Origin: an uncultured Collinsella sp.
Lineage (GTDB): Bacteria; Actinomycetota; Coriobacteriia; Coriobacteriales; Coriobacteriaceae
Direction of reading: 5' to 3'
Assembly (NCBI GenBank): GCA_902490305.1
Contig: CABUDI010000008.1
Span: 1-64,000, forward strand
DNA: 64,000 nucleotides
Part shown: positions 1 to 8,785 of the stretch, in pieces
Layout: the number at the start of each line of letters is the position of its first letter
Numbering within the stretch: position 1 is the stretch's first letter
The notes under the pieces: model-generated
The model's database searches: none
Told to the model about the DNA's origin: nothing
Seen by the model: only the letters and a program-made list of their open reading frames with translations
Position numbers and translations under genes: made by a program

Positions 1-1
1 G

Positions 2-52
2 TTCAACGTGGAGCCGCCCTACATGGACTACTGGGCCGCGCCCGCCGCATAG
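2..52 (+). CDS. C-terminal end of an unknown protein (partial)
   Basis: An open frame enters from the left edge and encodes the last 16 residues (FNVEPPYMDYWAAPAA) before a TAG stop. The residue pattern and G/C-rich third positions look coding. The piece is too short to assign a family. It lies about 46 bp upstream of the antitoxin gene on the same strand, so the two may share a transcript. Confidence 0.45.
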   Translation, partial: FNVEPPYMDYWAAPAA

Positions 53-98
53 AGGCGGTAGAATGGTCGCACCGCGATACACGAGGAGGGGTGAGGCC

Positions 99-296
99 AT
101 GCCGTCGAACATACCGGCCACGACGATCCGTATCGACCCGGAGGTCAAGAAGGAGGCCACGGCCATCCTGGACGAGCTCGGCCTGTCCATGTCCACCGCC
201 GTCAATGCGTTCCTCAGGGCGCTCGTCCGAGAGGGCGGGATGCCGTTCGAGATGAGGGTCAAGACGCCGGCGCCCGACGAGGAGACGGCGAGTTAG
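99..296 (+). CDS. RelB/DinJ-family antitoxin (apparently orphan)
   Basis: This 65-residue protein has the RelB/DinJ ribbon-helix-helix pattern: an N-terminal strand TTIRIDPEVKKEA that would insert in the DNA major groove, then helices around LDELGLSMSTAVNAFLRALV, then a short toxin-binding tail. In this family the antitoxin represses its own operon and neutralises a RelE/YafQ-type ribosome-dependent RNase. The start is the ATG at 99, about 9 bases after an AGGAGGGG ribosome site; an upstream in-frame ATG at 63 has no such site. No RelE-like frame follows in the next 200 bp, where a toxin gene would be expected. The antitoxin is therefore solitary here, degenerate, or paired with a gene elsewhere. 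Confidence 0.8.
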   Translation: MPSNIPATTIRIDPEVKKEATAILDELGLSMSTAVNAFLRALVREGGMPFEMRVKTPAPDEETAS

Positions 297-356
297 CCGG
301 CAGGTCGGCATGAAACGGCAGGGCCAGGCGAGCAACTCGTCCGGTCTCGGGCGCAT

Positions 357-390
357 CGCCCCTTGCCGGATTCAGATTCGACAAGGGGCG
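357..390. repeat. Short perfect inverted repeat
   Basis: The arms cgccccttg (357-365) and caaggggcg (382-390) are perfectly complementary around a 16-base loop. It lies in the convergent gap after the antitoxin gene. There is no T-run, so it is at best a weak terminator. The rest of 297-499 shows no supported gene. Confidence 0.5.
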
Positions 391-499
391 ACCATTGTGC
401 AATCGCAAGAAGATGACGGGGCGGAATGTCAATCCTGGTCTAACAGAGCCAAGGTATAAGAGCTGCGCGCGCTGTAATGCCAAAACGGCTCGGTTAAAG

Positions 500-1993
500 T
501 TACCGGCTCTCGTGATAGGCCATAATCGACCGACATGGGTACCCTTCAGAGCCGCATTCCGCAGACGCTACGACCTTTCCGTCTTTATAAAACTCGACGT
601 ACCAAACATACGTTGCCGCCCCCTCCCAATAGTTTGGCTTATCAGCGACCTTGAACGTAATAGAGGCGTCATCTGGCACAATCAACTCGCGCTTGGCGTT
701 TGCAATGAACGCATCCATGTCGGCGATCACGCCATCGCCGCGCGCAGCGGCCTCCCCATCGTCGCTGCTATCGGATGCCGCTTCAGATGGTGCTTGAGAT
801 GCGCCAGATCGATCGTCCGCAGTGCCAGAACCGTCCTTCAAAGAGCTCTCCGAAGGCTCCGCCCCTTTGAATGCCTTCCACATATCGCTGCTTGCGGATG
901 GCATTTCAATGTCGGCCTCCGGATACTTCCCGGCGAGCTCGTCAAGAATTTTGCACGCTTCCTCACGCCCCTGGACCATCGACTCCTGCGGTTTGCCAGC
1001 ATCCTCAACGGTCCTCACCAAGTAGACGCCATTCTGCCTATCGAATTCCTTATTTTGAATTTGCGCCGCGTCTACGACCTCAGGACCCTTTGCAGTAAGC
1101 GAAATATAGAAATCTGCCTGGCTACAATCCTGACTACAAGTATATTTAACGATGCCGTCCTTACAGACAGTAATGACTTGGCTCTCACCCTGAGCAATAA
1201 AACCGTCATACTGATTTGTCATATTGCTGGAGCCTTCTACCATCTCTGACGAAGGCATAACCGAAACGGCCGCTCCATCAACAAAGCAGTAGGCACCCAC
1301 AATCGCCGAAATATCGTTCTGCGCATCGACAGACCCAACAAGCAGCTCGTCAATTCCGTCGCCATTCAAATCATCGAAAGCATAGTAGTAGCTTAAAAAG
1401 CCGGGGGCAGTCTGGTTGTTATAAACGAATATCTGCCCCAGTCCAGAATCATCACCGCGTCCCTGGGCCCAGTCGTCGTAGCTGGCAGCACCAGCTCCCT
1501 TCCGCTCGCAATAGCTCGCAAAGTCCTCGTAACGCGCAACCACGCCCTCGTAAGCCCTGCGTGCTTTCTTGTTTGTTGCCGCGACCTTCTTTTTAGACGA
1601 CTTCTTCTCGACTGCAGCCGGCTGCTCCTGCTGCTGCGTTTGAGGCAGCACAAAGGCTTCGTAAGCTTTGACCAGGGCGTAAGCGACACCAGCGGTAAAG
1701 ATGATTGCTGCAAGAATGGTGACAAACGTAGGCACAGCAAAACGGCCGATCTGCCGACGCTGCATCATAAAGGCCGCAAAGGACATATGATCAGAGGGCG
1801 CCGGAGAAGCGCTCTCTATGCGAGATGCAGCAGGATCGCTTGTCGCTTTTCTATCAGCAGACGCCTTTGGTGTACCTGAAGGAAGCGGCTGCTGAGCATT
1901 CGCCGGCGCATCATCCACATCCAACGGTTTTCCGCATGCGGAACAGAATCGCGCCCCGTCTTTGATCTTTGCCCCGCAGCTTGCGCAGTACAT
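500..1993 (-). CDS. Zinc-ribbon membrane protein with FG-GAP/EF-hand-like motif
   Basis: This 497-residue protein starts with a double-CxxC zinc ribbon (CASCGAK...FCSACGK, residues 3-21). A polar linker follows, then one membrane helix at about residues 80-112 and a Lys-rich stretch. A large, presumably extracytoplasmic, region contains DLNGDGIDELLVG, which resembles a calcium-binding EF-hand/FG-GAP loop. A Ser/Asp/Glu-rich linker leads to a C-terminal domain of about 70 residues. The start is well supported by GGGGG four bases upstream of the ATG. It shares its architecture with the proteins at 5778-7397 and 7399-8616. No enzymatic motif is visible; function is unknown, with envelope sensing a guess only. 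Confidence 0.75.
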   Translation of the reverse strand: MYCASCGAKIKDGARFCSACGKPLDVDDAPANAQQPLPSGTPKASADRKATSDPAASRIESASPAPSDHMSFAAFMMQRRQIGRFAVPTFVTILAAIIFTAGVAYALVKAYEAFVLPQTQQQEQPAAVEKKSSKKKVAATNKKARRAYEGVVARYEDFASYCERKGAGAASYDDWAQGRGDDSGLGQIFVYNNQTAPGFLSYYYAFDDLNGDGIDELLVGSVDAQNDISAIVGAYCFVDGAAVSVMPSSEMVEGSSNMTNQYDGFIAQGESQVITVCKDGIVKYTCSQDCSQADFYISLTAKGPEVVDAAQIQNKEFDRQNGVYLVRTVEDAGKPQESMVQGREEACKILDELAGKYPEADIEMPSASSDMWKAFKGAEPSESSLKDGSGTADDRSGASQAPSEAASDSSDDGEAAARGDGVIADMDAFIANAKRELIVPDDASITFKVADKPNYWEGAATYVWYVEFYKDGKVVASAECGSEGYPCRSIMAYHESR

Positions 1994-2142
1994 AAATCCC
2001 CCTAGAACTTCAGCATATCGAAATGATAGCCCGCAGCCTGCAAACAGAAAAGGCCCAGGAACAATTTGCTCGACTGTAAACCTTTTCTTTCACCTTTCAA
2101 ATTCGCCTGACCCCACGCGGAAGGCATGCGACGGGCTACTTG

Positions 2143-2760
2143 CTAGGCGCGAGCCATGTGCAGCTTGATTGCCTTGAAGATGATGTTGGCAACCGAGACG
2201 ATAGGCCAAAGTGCCACCATCGTCATCGGTGCTAATTCGGGAACAACCGGAACCGCTCCGTGAATCACGCTGCCCAACCAGTAAAAAAGCATCAGAACCA
2301 CGACAGGAAGACCCACGAGAACCACAAGCTCGATTAGCATAATCGTGATACCGATAATGCCGCCACCATAGACAAAGGGAAGCCTTACACCGCTGCGGTA
2401 CAGCGAGATAATCACCTTCCAGGGACCAATCAGAAGCAGCGCCAGCGGAATCATATAGTCGAGCCCCAGCGAGCCACCTCCCAGCACGTAATTGAAAAAG
2501 AGCACATAGAGCAACGAAATCACCGACGCTCGCGCAAGGGACCCGATGGACTCGCGAAGTGAATCTTGCAGGCAAGAAGCGTCCTCTGCATCCTCCGCCG
2601 CTTGAAACTGAGCCTCGACAGACTGGCTCTCAATTGGCCGGGCCTCGACGTAAATCGCATCTCCCGCTGTGCTGGCCGCAGCCGCGACCGTAGGCGTTCC
2701 GCACACGCCGCAGAACTTGGCGCCGTCGTTAATCTCTGCTCCACACTGTTTGCAATGCAT
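2143..2760 (-). CDS. Zinc-ribbon multi-pass membrane protein
   Basis: This 205-residue protein has an N-terminal zinc ribbon (CKQCGAE...FCGVCGT) almost superimposable on those of the neighbouring genes. A short acidic linker is followed by about four hydrophobic segments between residues 75 and 195 (VISLLYVLFFNYVL, MIPLALLLI, IGITIMLIELVVLVGLPVVVLML, and others). It has no large outside domain. The ATG has an AAAGGA site 8 bases upstream. It sits just upstream of the zinc-ribbon gene at 500-1993 on the same strand, with a 149-bp gap. Function is unknown. Confidence 0.75.
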   Translation of the reverse strand: MHCKQCGAEINDGAKFCGVCGTPTVAAAASTAGDAIYVEARPIESQSVEAQFQAAEDAEDASCLQDSLRESIGSLARASVISLLYVLFFNYVLGGGSLGLDYMIPLALLLIGPWKVIISLYRSGVRLPFVYGGGIIGITIMLIELVVLVGLPVVVLMLFYWLGSVIHGAVPVVPELAPMTMVALWPIVSVANIIFKAIKLHMARA

Positions 2761-2899
2761 AATCGGGTCCTTTCTCGTTACCCCTTTTCTTGACGATCAC
2801 AAGATACGGTTTGTCGTTTATCCGATATAGAGATTTTGACCGGGTAATTTTCCTAAACGTGCTACGCTATTAAATCTGCAGCTAAAGACAGGGGTAACA

Positions 2900-4258
2900 A
2901 TGTTTGAGTTCTCCCAAATACGCACCGTTGAAGGTTCGATTCCGTTTAAGAAAGTCAACCTCATAGAGAACGAACCCAATAGGCCCGTTGGCGAGGCCCA
3001 GCTTGTCTTTGAACTCTACATGCCCACCGAGCTGGCCGGCAGCAAAAGCAACGAAGGACCCGCACACAGCGAGCGCCATGCCGATCTGATCAGGCTGGCA
3101 TCATGCATCGAACCCACCGCCGTTAAAGAGCAGCCCTTCCGCGCAAGCCTCTTTAACGTACTTGACTACGCCGAACAGACCGGGCCGCTTTTTGGCAAGC
3201 ACGCAATAGAATCCGTACGCGATTGGGCCAATGCCGCGATGGCAGCACTTATTGCCATGCGCATCCAGGAATACCTCAACGGGAGCTGCACCATCGCAAA
3301 GGTCTCTGCATTGGAAAGAATCGAGAAATCAGTGGTGACCTGCGCGGCAAACGGGTCATCCTTCAAGATCTACACCACTATCCTGAGGGCGGGCGGAGAT
3401 TATACCGACTCATTCAAAAGCCTGCCTATCGTGCGCAAAATCGAATCCGATGCGGGATATTTCTACGCCTTTATGTTTATGATCGACGAGGAAGAATCCC
3501 TCGTTGCACTCAACGTGCTCTCTTTTGAACACGAGCTCACCGCCAATGACTTCAGTGTTTTGCAGGCGATGTTCTACATGGACGAAGACTCCAGCTTGGA
3601 GATTTCAGCGCGACTCAAGGTTAACAATAGCGAGGAGAGCTTCTATGTAATCGACCCTCAAGCAGATATCCAGGAGCGCCGCGAAGAACTTGACGACGAT
3701 GACCGCGATGCGCTCACCGCTTTGGTGCAGGCGCTCGTGATCTCGCATCTCTCGGGCGCGCACGTGGATGTGTTCCAGGGCAACGAGTCCACAGGGTTCC
3801 TCTCGTTTGACAGCTATCTCTCGTGGCTCTGGTTTGATTTTTCGCGCAAGCTGAGCACCGTCAAAATTGGCTATTGCGAGCAGTGTGGACGCGCCTACTC
3901 ACTTGCCGGGCATCGAGGCGTCAAACGGCACTACTGCAGCGATCGATGCAAGACCTATGCCAAAAACGAGCGCACGCGCAAGGAGACGGCAAAGATACGC
4001 GAGTTGTTTGGAACGGGCGCCAGCGTACGCGACATCGCCAACGAGATAGAACGTCCCGCGGCCTACGTATGCTCGCAGCTCAATAAATGGACCAAGCTCA
4101 AGCACGATCTGGATGAAGACATTGAGTCAAACGGCTTTGACAGCTCCGAGCTACTCAAACGTTGCACCATTGAGAAGCTCGACCTCAACAACCTCCTCAA
4201 CGCCAAGCGCAAAAAGCAGATTCAGGACTTCACCAAGCTCAAGCGACTCGTTAAGTAG
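2900..4258 (+). CDS. Hypothetical protein with CGNR-like zinc finger and HTH
   Basis: The first 310 or so residues of this 452-residue protein match no family I recognise. A four-cysteine cluster follows (C326, C329, C346, C350; CEQCGR ... YCSDRCKTYAKNERTRK) that resembles the CGNR zinc finger of the ABATE/CGNR proteins, though without the exact CGNR string. Residues of about 370-395 (GASVRDIANEIERPAAYVCSQLNKW) look like a helix-turn-helix. The C-terminus is Lys-rich. A DNA-binding role is inferred from these pieces. It is transcribed divergently from the zinc-ribbon gene ending at 2143 and lies upstream of the DUF234 ATPase on the same strand. Confidence 0.7.
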   Translation: MFEFSQIRTVEGSIPFKKVNLIENEPNRPVGEAQLVFELYMPTELAGSKSNEGPAHSERHADLIRLASCIEPTAVKEQPFRASLFNVLDYAEQTGPLFGKHAIESVRDWANAAMAALIAMRIQEYLNGSCTIAKVSALERIEKSVVTCAANGSSFKIYTTILRAGGDYTDSFKSLPIVRKIESDAGYFYAFMFMIDEEESLVALNVLSFEHELTANDFSVLQAMFYMDEDSSLEISARLKVNNSEESFYVIDPQADIQERREELDDDDRDALTALVQALVISHLSGAHVDVFQGNESTGFLSFDSYLSWLWFDFSRKLSTVKIGYCEQCGRAYSLAGHRGVKRHYCSDRCKTYAKNERTRKETAKIRELFGTGASVRDIANEIERPAAYVCSQLNKWTKLKHDLDEDIESNGFDSSELLKRCTIEKLDLNNLLNAKRKKQIQDFTKLKRLVK

Positions 4259-4293
4259 AAGCCCTGTCATTTCTTCTCCGTCCGACTGGAAAA

Positions 4294-4340
4294 TTGCTCA
4301 CATACGTGTTAGTACTATATATGTTAGTAACACGCATATG
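4294..4340 (+). promoter_or_regulatory. Promoter overlapped by an operator-like palindrome
   Basis: TTGCTC (4294-4299), a 16-base spacer and TATATA (4316-4321) form a plausible sigma-A promoter for the ATPase gene starting at 4354. Over the same bases lies a near-palindrome from catacgtgtta (4301-4311) to taacacgcatatg (4328-4340), containing two copies of gttagta. This arrangement is typical of a repressor or activator site. The binding protein is unknown; the zinc-finger/HTH product upstream is a candidate. Confidence 0.45.
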
Positions 4341-4353
4341 AGCGAGGCATGCC

Positions 4354-5736
4354 ATGTTTGTCGGACGCCAGAGTGAGCTTGAGTCCCTAGAAACCGCTTA
4401 TCAAAAGGGTTCCTTCCAGTTTGCCGTAGTCTACGGAAGGCGCCGCGTGGGCAAAACAAGCCTGCTTCGCGCTTTTACGCAGGATAAGCCCAGTGTGATC
4501 TTCTTTACCGGGCAGCAAACCGTTGCAAGCGAAAACCTTGCGCTGCTCAGCCGCGAGATGCTTGGTGATAGTGCCGCAGGAGCAGCATTCCCTTCCATCC
4601 AGGTTGCACTCGAGTCCGTCTTTGAACGCGCCAAAGCGGAGCAAGTCATTCTGGTCATTGACGAGTATCCTTACCTCGCCGAGAGCGACCCGGGCGTGTC
4701 GTCGTGTCTGCAAACGCTTATCGACCGACACAAAGACAAGAGCAACCTGTTCTTGGTGCTCTGCGGATCGTCCATGAGTTTTATGGAACACCAGGTGCTA
4801 GGACACCAAAGTCCTCTCTATGGGCGCCGCACCATGCAGTTGCGCATCGACCCCTTTGTCGTTTTCGATGTAGCGCAAATGCTTCCCGATGCACCCATCG
4901 AGAGAATTATCGAGCTGTATTCCGTTGTCGGCGGCATGCCGCTCTATTTATCGCAGCTTGATAGCACGCGCTCCACGCAATGGAACCTTGAGCACGCTCT
5001 GTTGCGCCAAGATGCGTTTCTGTACGCCGAGCCCCAGAACTATCTGTTGCAGGAAGTCCGAAGCCCGGCTATCTACAATGGCGTCATAGCCGCCATCGCT
5101 AACGGCTGTGTACGTCCCAAGGAAATCGCCGATGTCACCCGACTCGCAACGCCACAAGTCGCGCGATTACTCGACGCATTGATTGATCTGCGAATCGTTG
5201 AACGCGTCACGCCCGTTGCCAAAGCAACAAAACGTCAGGTGGTCTATCGAATCTGCGATAACCTGTTCAGGTTTTGGTATCGATTTGTTCCGCAGTACAC
5301 GGGAACAATTGAAGAGGGGCTCGGAGCCGCTGTTGCCGCGCGTATCGTCAAGCGCGATTTGTCTACCTTCGTGGGCCCCACATTTGAAGAGGTATGCCGC
5401 CAGTGGTTGATACGACAGGTCGTTGAGGGCGAGCTGGATGTACTGCCCAAGGCAATCGGCTCTTGGTGGGGCACTAACCCGGCAACGCGTCACCAAGAAG
5501 AGATTGACATTGTATTAGAGGATGCCGATGGCGAGCTCATCGTTGGCGAGTGCAAATGGAGAAACGAGCCCGTAGATACCGACGTTCTTGAAACGCTCGA
5601 GCGGCGCAGTGCGCTGCTGGGCCGGCCGATCAAACAGTATTACTTGTTTAGCAAGGGTGGATTTAGCGAAGCGTGTCAAAATAGAGCGGCTCAAGCAAGC
5701 AGCGCGAGGCTTGTTGGACTCGAGCAACTACTATAA
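4354..5736 (+). CDS. AAA-type ATPase with DUF234 C-terminal domain
   Basis: This 460-residue protein belongs to the archaeal/bacterial ATPase family (PF01637 plus DUF234). It begins with MFVGRQSELESLE, then a Walker A at residues 28-37 (GRRRVGKTSL) and a Walker B (VILVIDEYPYLAE) near 105. A winged-helix segment lies around 245-300 (CVRPKEIADVTRLATPQVARLLDALIDL, in part). The C-terminus shows a PD-(D/E)XK-like signature: D385, then E399 and K401 in GECKW. Members often occur near mobile DNA, and their biochemical role is not established. A GAGG site precedes the ATG. The gene is closed by a strong hairpin directly after the stop. Confidence 0.85.
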   Translation: MFVGRQSELESLETAYQKGSFQFAVVYGRRRVGKTSLLRAFTQDKPSVIFFTGQQTVASENLALLSREMLGDSAAGAAFPSIQVALESVFERAKAEQVILVIDEYPYLAESDPGVSSCLQTLIDRHKDKSNLFLVLCGSSMSFMEHQVLGHQSPLYGRRTMQLRIDPFVVFDVAQMLPDAPIERIIELYSVVGGMPLYLSQLDSTRSTQWNLEHALLRQDAFLYAEPQNYLLQEVRSPAIYNGVIAAIANGCVRPKEIADVTRLATPQVARLLDALIDLRIVERVTPVAKATKRQVVYRICDNLFRFWYRFVPQYTGTIEEGLGAAVAARIVKRDLSTFVGPTFEEVCRQWLIRQVVEGELDVLPKAIGSWWGTNPATRHQEEIDIVLEDADGELIVGECKWRNEPVDTDVLETLERRSALLGRPIKQYYLFSKGGFSEACQNRAAQASSARLVGLEQLL

Positions 5737-5737
5737 G

Positions 5738-5782
5738 AAAGGGGCTTGGAAACAGTTTTCCAAGCCCCTTTCAGTTTTTATT
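5738..5782. terminator. Bidirectional Rho-independent terminator
   Basis: Perfect 15-base arms (5738-5752 and 5757-5771; aaaggggcttggaaa and its complement) surround a 4-base loop. T-rich sequence follows on the plus side, and the arm itself supplies a T-run on the minus side. It separates two convergent genes, the ATPase ending at 5736 and the zinc-ribbon gene ending at 5778. Confidence 0.85.
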
Positions 5783-7397
5783 CGATTCCCACCTTTTTGA
5801 GCGTATCTTTGGTGACTTCCGCAACTTGATTGGGATCGACGTGGGATTCCCCCGAAATAGTGCCGTAACCTGAGGTTGAAAAATCAAGGAAATAATATGT
5901 CCGGTAATTGTGCCCATAGCCAAATTGCTGATATAGGGCATTATAGTCCGTCTCGGAAATTTCCTTGCCCTCCGACGCACAATAGTATTCGTAGCCATTA
6001 CCCTCGCTCGGCGCAACTCCCCAGGACTCGTAGTTGCTTACAAGCGAAAAAGCATCGCTTTTCTTGCCATATACCGAAGTATTGTCCCCGGCCAAAACCT
6101 GCCTTCCAGCAAGCAATGCCGTAATAGCATTGCTCATCTCATATGTTCTTTGGCTTACGAGGATGCTGTCGTCATCCGCTTTAATCAGCGGAAGAAACAT
6201 CGTTCCTCCGTTGCTGTTATCAAGCCAATTTTGACTGTAAAGCCTCTTGATGCCACCATCAGCTGACGACCAAACCTCTACGGTGTAGGACTTCTGAAGT
6301 CCCTCCATATCTCCATTCCAGGCATTCTTTAGTTCGGCATCGCTCATACCGTTCACAACGGTCAAGAGCTCAGGCTGGCCATCCTGATCAAAATCAACGA
6401 GGTCGACAAGACAAAGCCCTCGCATCGCATAGACAGAATCAGTCACCTCAACAATTTGCGGCTCTCCATAGCACGCGAGGTATTCCTGGCACTTTTGCTT
6501 GTAAGCGGCATGCGTAGCGGTATTGTCCGCAGCGGTGCCTCCATCCTTCTTGTCGCCTTCGCCTGTCTTTGTATCGGCCTCGTTGGCCTTAGGCACCTCG
6601 AGGGAAACCTCTTTTACGGCATCAACGGATTTAGAGTTATCGACGACTTTGACGGGAATACTCCACTCGACTTTTGACTTGGAGTCCTTAACGGTGAGGG
6701 TATATTTTCCCGGTTTAACATCGGGAAACTGGCTTACCGTGAAGCCCTCGTCACCCTTAACCTCAGCGTTGGTGCTGTAGCCGTTGTCGCCGTTCAGGGT
6801 CACCGAGTACTTCTTGAGTTTCTCGCCCTTTGCGTCGGTCGGGGTGATCTTGGATTCTTGGACCACCACGATGGCCTTGTCCTGGCCGTAATGGGCAACG
6901 TCGCCGCCGGACTTGCTAAAGAACAGCAGGTAGCTAAAGATGGCAATGACTGCCAGGCCAACGACGACACCAACGATATAGAGCGCCTTGGGCTCCTTTT
7001 TCTGTGCGGATGCATTCGCCGCAGGAGCAGGGGCTGGCGCCGCGACGGGCTTGGCGACCGGATTGCTCAGTTTTGGTCGGTCGGCACGCACGGCTGGAAT
7101 CGAAGGCGTTGCACCGGACGACACGTCGTCTTTAGGCTGGTCGTCTTCTTCGTCCGCTACGGGCTCGCTCTCCACGGGCGACTTTTCCTCCCCCGCCTCG
7201 GCACCGGCGAAAGGCTCCTTCTCCGTTTCGTCGCTAGCGAAAATCTCTTCCGCAGCCTCATTGATAACGGAAGGTTCTTCTGCCACTTCGTTGCTGACAG
7301 AGTTCAGCACCGCCTTTGCATCTTCGAGTGCATAGCCGCACTCGGTGCAGTATCGCAAATCACCATCAAGCTCAAATCCACAGTTGGGACAGAACAT
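5778..7397 (-). CDS. Zinc-ribbon membrane protein with FG-GAP-like motif (paralogue)
   Basis: This 539-residue protein has an N-terminal zinc ribbon (CPNCGFE...YCTECGY). A long Glu/Pro/Ala-rich cytoplasmic linker of about 110 residues leads to one membrane helix (LYIVGVVVGLAVIAIFSYLLFF, about 137-160, in part). An Ig-like region follows (TLNGDNGYSTNAEV ... KPGKYTLTVKDSKSK), then a domain with DFDQDGQPELLTVVNG, similar to the DLNGDGIDELLVG motif of the 500-1993 product. The start has AAGGAGG 6 bases upstream, inside the end of the preceding gene; the two genes are one base apart and probably translationally coupled. Function is unknown. Confidence 0.75.
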   Translation of the reverse strand: MFCPNCGFELDGDLRYCTECGYALEDAKAVLNSVSNEVAEEPSVINEAAEEIFASDETEKEPFAGAEAGEEKSPVESEPVADEEDDQPKDDVSSGATPSIPAVRADRPKLSNPVAKPVAAPAPAPAANASAQKKEPKALYIVGVVVGLAVIAIFSYLLFFSKSGGDVAHYGQDKAIVVVQESKITPTDAKGEKLKKYSVTLNGDNGYSTNAEVKGDEGFTVSQFPDVKPGKYTLTVKDSKSKVEWSIPVKVVDNSKSVDAVKEVSLEVPKANEADTKTGEGDKKDGGTAADNTATHAAYKQKCQEYLACYGEPQIVEVTDSVYAMRGLCLVDLVDFDQDGQPELLTVVNGMSDAELKNAWNGDMEGLQKSYTVEVWSSADGGIKRLYSQNWLDNSNGGTMFLPLIKADDDSILVSQRTYEMSNAITALLAGRQVLAGDNTSVYGKKSDAFSLVSNYESWGVAPSEGNGYEYYCASEGKEISETDYNALYQQFGYGHNYRTYYFLDFSTSGYGTISGESHVDPNQVAEVTKDTLKKVGIE

Positions 7398-7398
7398 G

Positions 7399-8616
7399 TT
7401 AGTCCTCCTTATCGACTTTCACCGTTGTACCGTCCTTGACCTCATCGGGGGTTACTTCGGACCCCACTTGAGACCCATCATCCCAAGACGCAACCAAAAT
7501 CTCGCAATTGCCGTCCGCAAAAGAACCGAGCTCATAGTCTTCGGTGCGATACACCAGTCCCTTGGATGTCACATACAAGCATGTTGAGCCCTTGATTGAA
7601 TAGTCTGAAGAATTGCTCCGCATGAGCATAGAATTGTAATCAGACGGATACTCTCTGCCCATTTCCGTAAGATACGGCCAAACTGCCGAACTCATAGAAC
7701 TGGCAAGATCCTCGGTATCAATGCCAAACATGTCCTGAGGGCTGACAGTATCACCCGTATGCAAATCAAAAATAACGCCAGTCACATACGTGTCGCCATG
7801 CGGACCCCATCCCGTCGAATAGCGCTCGTCACGGATACAAAAATAGTTCTCATCCATGTACGTAACCGTCACGTTTCTCGATATGCAGGGAAATTCGCCG
7901 TCGGGGTACAGCTCAGCATCTGATTGCTCATTATCTGATGCTCGATTCGTTCGCTCCGCATCAATTTGAAGGGGCTCGAGAATCGCCTTGTTAATTTTGT
8001 CTGCGACGTCGTCTTTGGCGGAGCTCTTAAGTTGCGGATAGGACCATTCCATGTCAGTCCGCTCGCCCTGATTGAGCATAGGGTCGACCGGAGCAGACAC
8101 CGTCAATGACTTTGCCTCCAACGTATAGACAACTTTTTCGGCCGCCCTCTCGTCCTTCTTGGGTCTTTCGGTCGCTTGCTCCTGTTGCACGGATTGCTGC
8201 TGGAGATTGGGCTCGATGACGTTCTTGTAGAGCATGAAAGCAGCGTAAGCGATGCCTGCCGCGGCGATAAATGCGGCGATCATGATAGCAAACTGCGGCA
8301 CCAGGCGGTTACCGACCTGACAGCGTTGCATAAAGAGGTTGTACATCTGGGAGTGACCGCTACCCGCGGTCTTCGAGACCGGCTCGGGACTCGGTTCTGC
8401 CGTGGACTCGGCATTCGCGGATCCTATCGCAGAGTCCGTTTCGGTATTTGCAGACTCCAACATGACTTCAGCGGACGAGGACTCTCGCGCCAGCGGCTCG
8501 GCGCCGGACCCTTCCTTGTCCGCAGTTTTACCCGAGAGTCCTTCCAAGGGCAGCCCGCATTCGGTACAGTACCGCGCATCGTCACTGATCTTGCTACCGC
8601 ATTTGGGGCAAAACAT
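7399..8616 (-). CDS. Zinc-ribbon membrane protein with DUF3298-like domain (paralogue)
   Basis: This 405-residue protein uses the ATG at 8616, preceded by GGAGAAG. A longer frame to 8694 lacks a ribosome site and would push the zinc ribbon (CPKCGSK...YCTECGL) away from the N-terminus, unlike its paralogues. An acidic linker leads to a membrane helix at about residues 107-130 (LVPQFAIMIAAFIAAAGIAY, in part). The C-terminal part (YSTGWGPHGDTYVTGVI, DLHTGDTVSPQDMF) resembles the DUF3298/RsiV-type domain seen in PdaC-like and anti-sigma proteins. It heads a two-gene unit with the 5778-7397 gene. Function is unknown; an envelope-facing ligand-binding role is inferred. Confidence 0.75.
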   Translation of the reverse strand: MFCPKCGSKISDDARYCTECGLPLEGLSGKTADKEGSGAEPLARESSSAEVMLESANTETDSAIGSANAESTAEPSPEPVSKTAGSGHSQMYNLFMQRCQVGNRLVPQFAIMIAAFIAAAGIAYAAFMLYKNVIEPNLQQQSVQQEQATERPKKDERAAEKVVYTLEAKSLTVSAPVDPMLNQGERTDMEWSYPQLKSSAKDDVADKINKAILEPLQIDAERTNRASDNEQSDAELYPDGEFPCISRNVTVTYMDENYFCIRDERYSTGWGPHGDTYVTGVIFDLHTGDTVSPQDMFGIDTEDLASSMSSAVWPYLTEMGREYPSDYNSMLMRSNSSDYSIKGSTCLYVTSKGLVYRTEDYELGSFADGNCEILVASWDDGSQVGSEVTPDEVKDGTTVKVDKED

Positions 8617-8785
8617 GGGCTTTCTTCTCCGATTCCCTTTAGTCTCACTGAGTCGTAAGTTACTCACGTGCTGTACGCTACGTAGTTTAACCATTTCTTA
8701 AGCAAGCCAATGGACCGCTTGAACAGACGCATACCCACTCAAGTGACCCTATACCGGCTTGTTATCCTGGCTCATGGCATGAGTG

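Noticed and set aside
310..459. Small frame after the antitoxin as a possible toxin
   Set aside because: About 49 codons, no RelE-like residues or ribosome site, and it runs through an inverted repeat.
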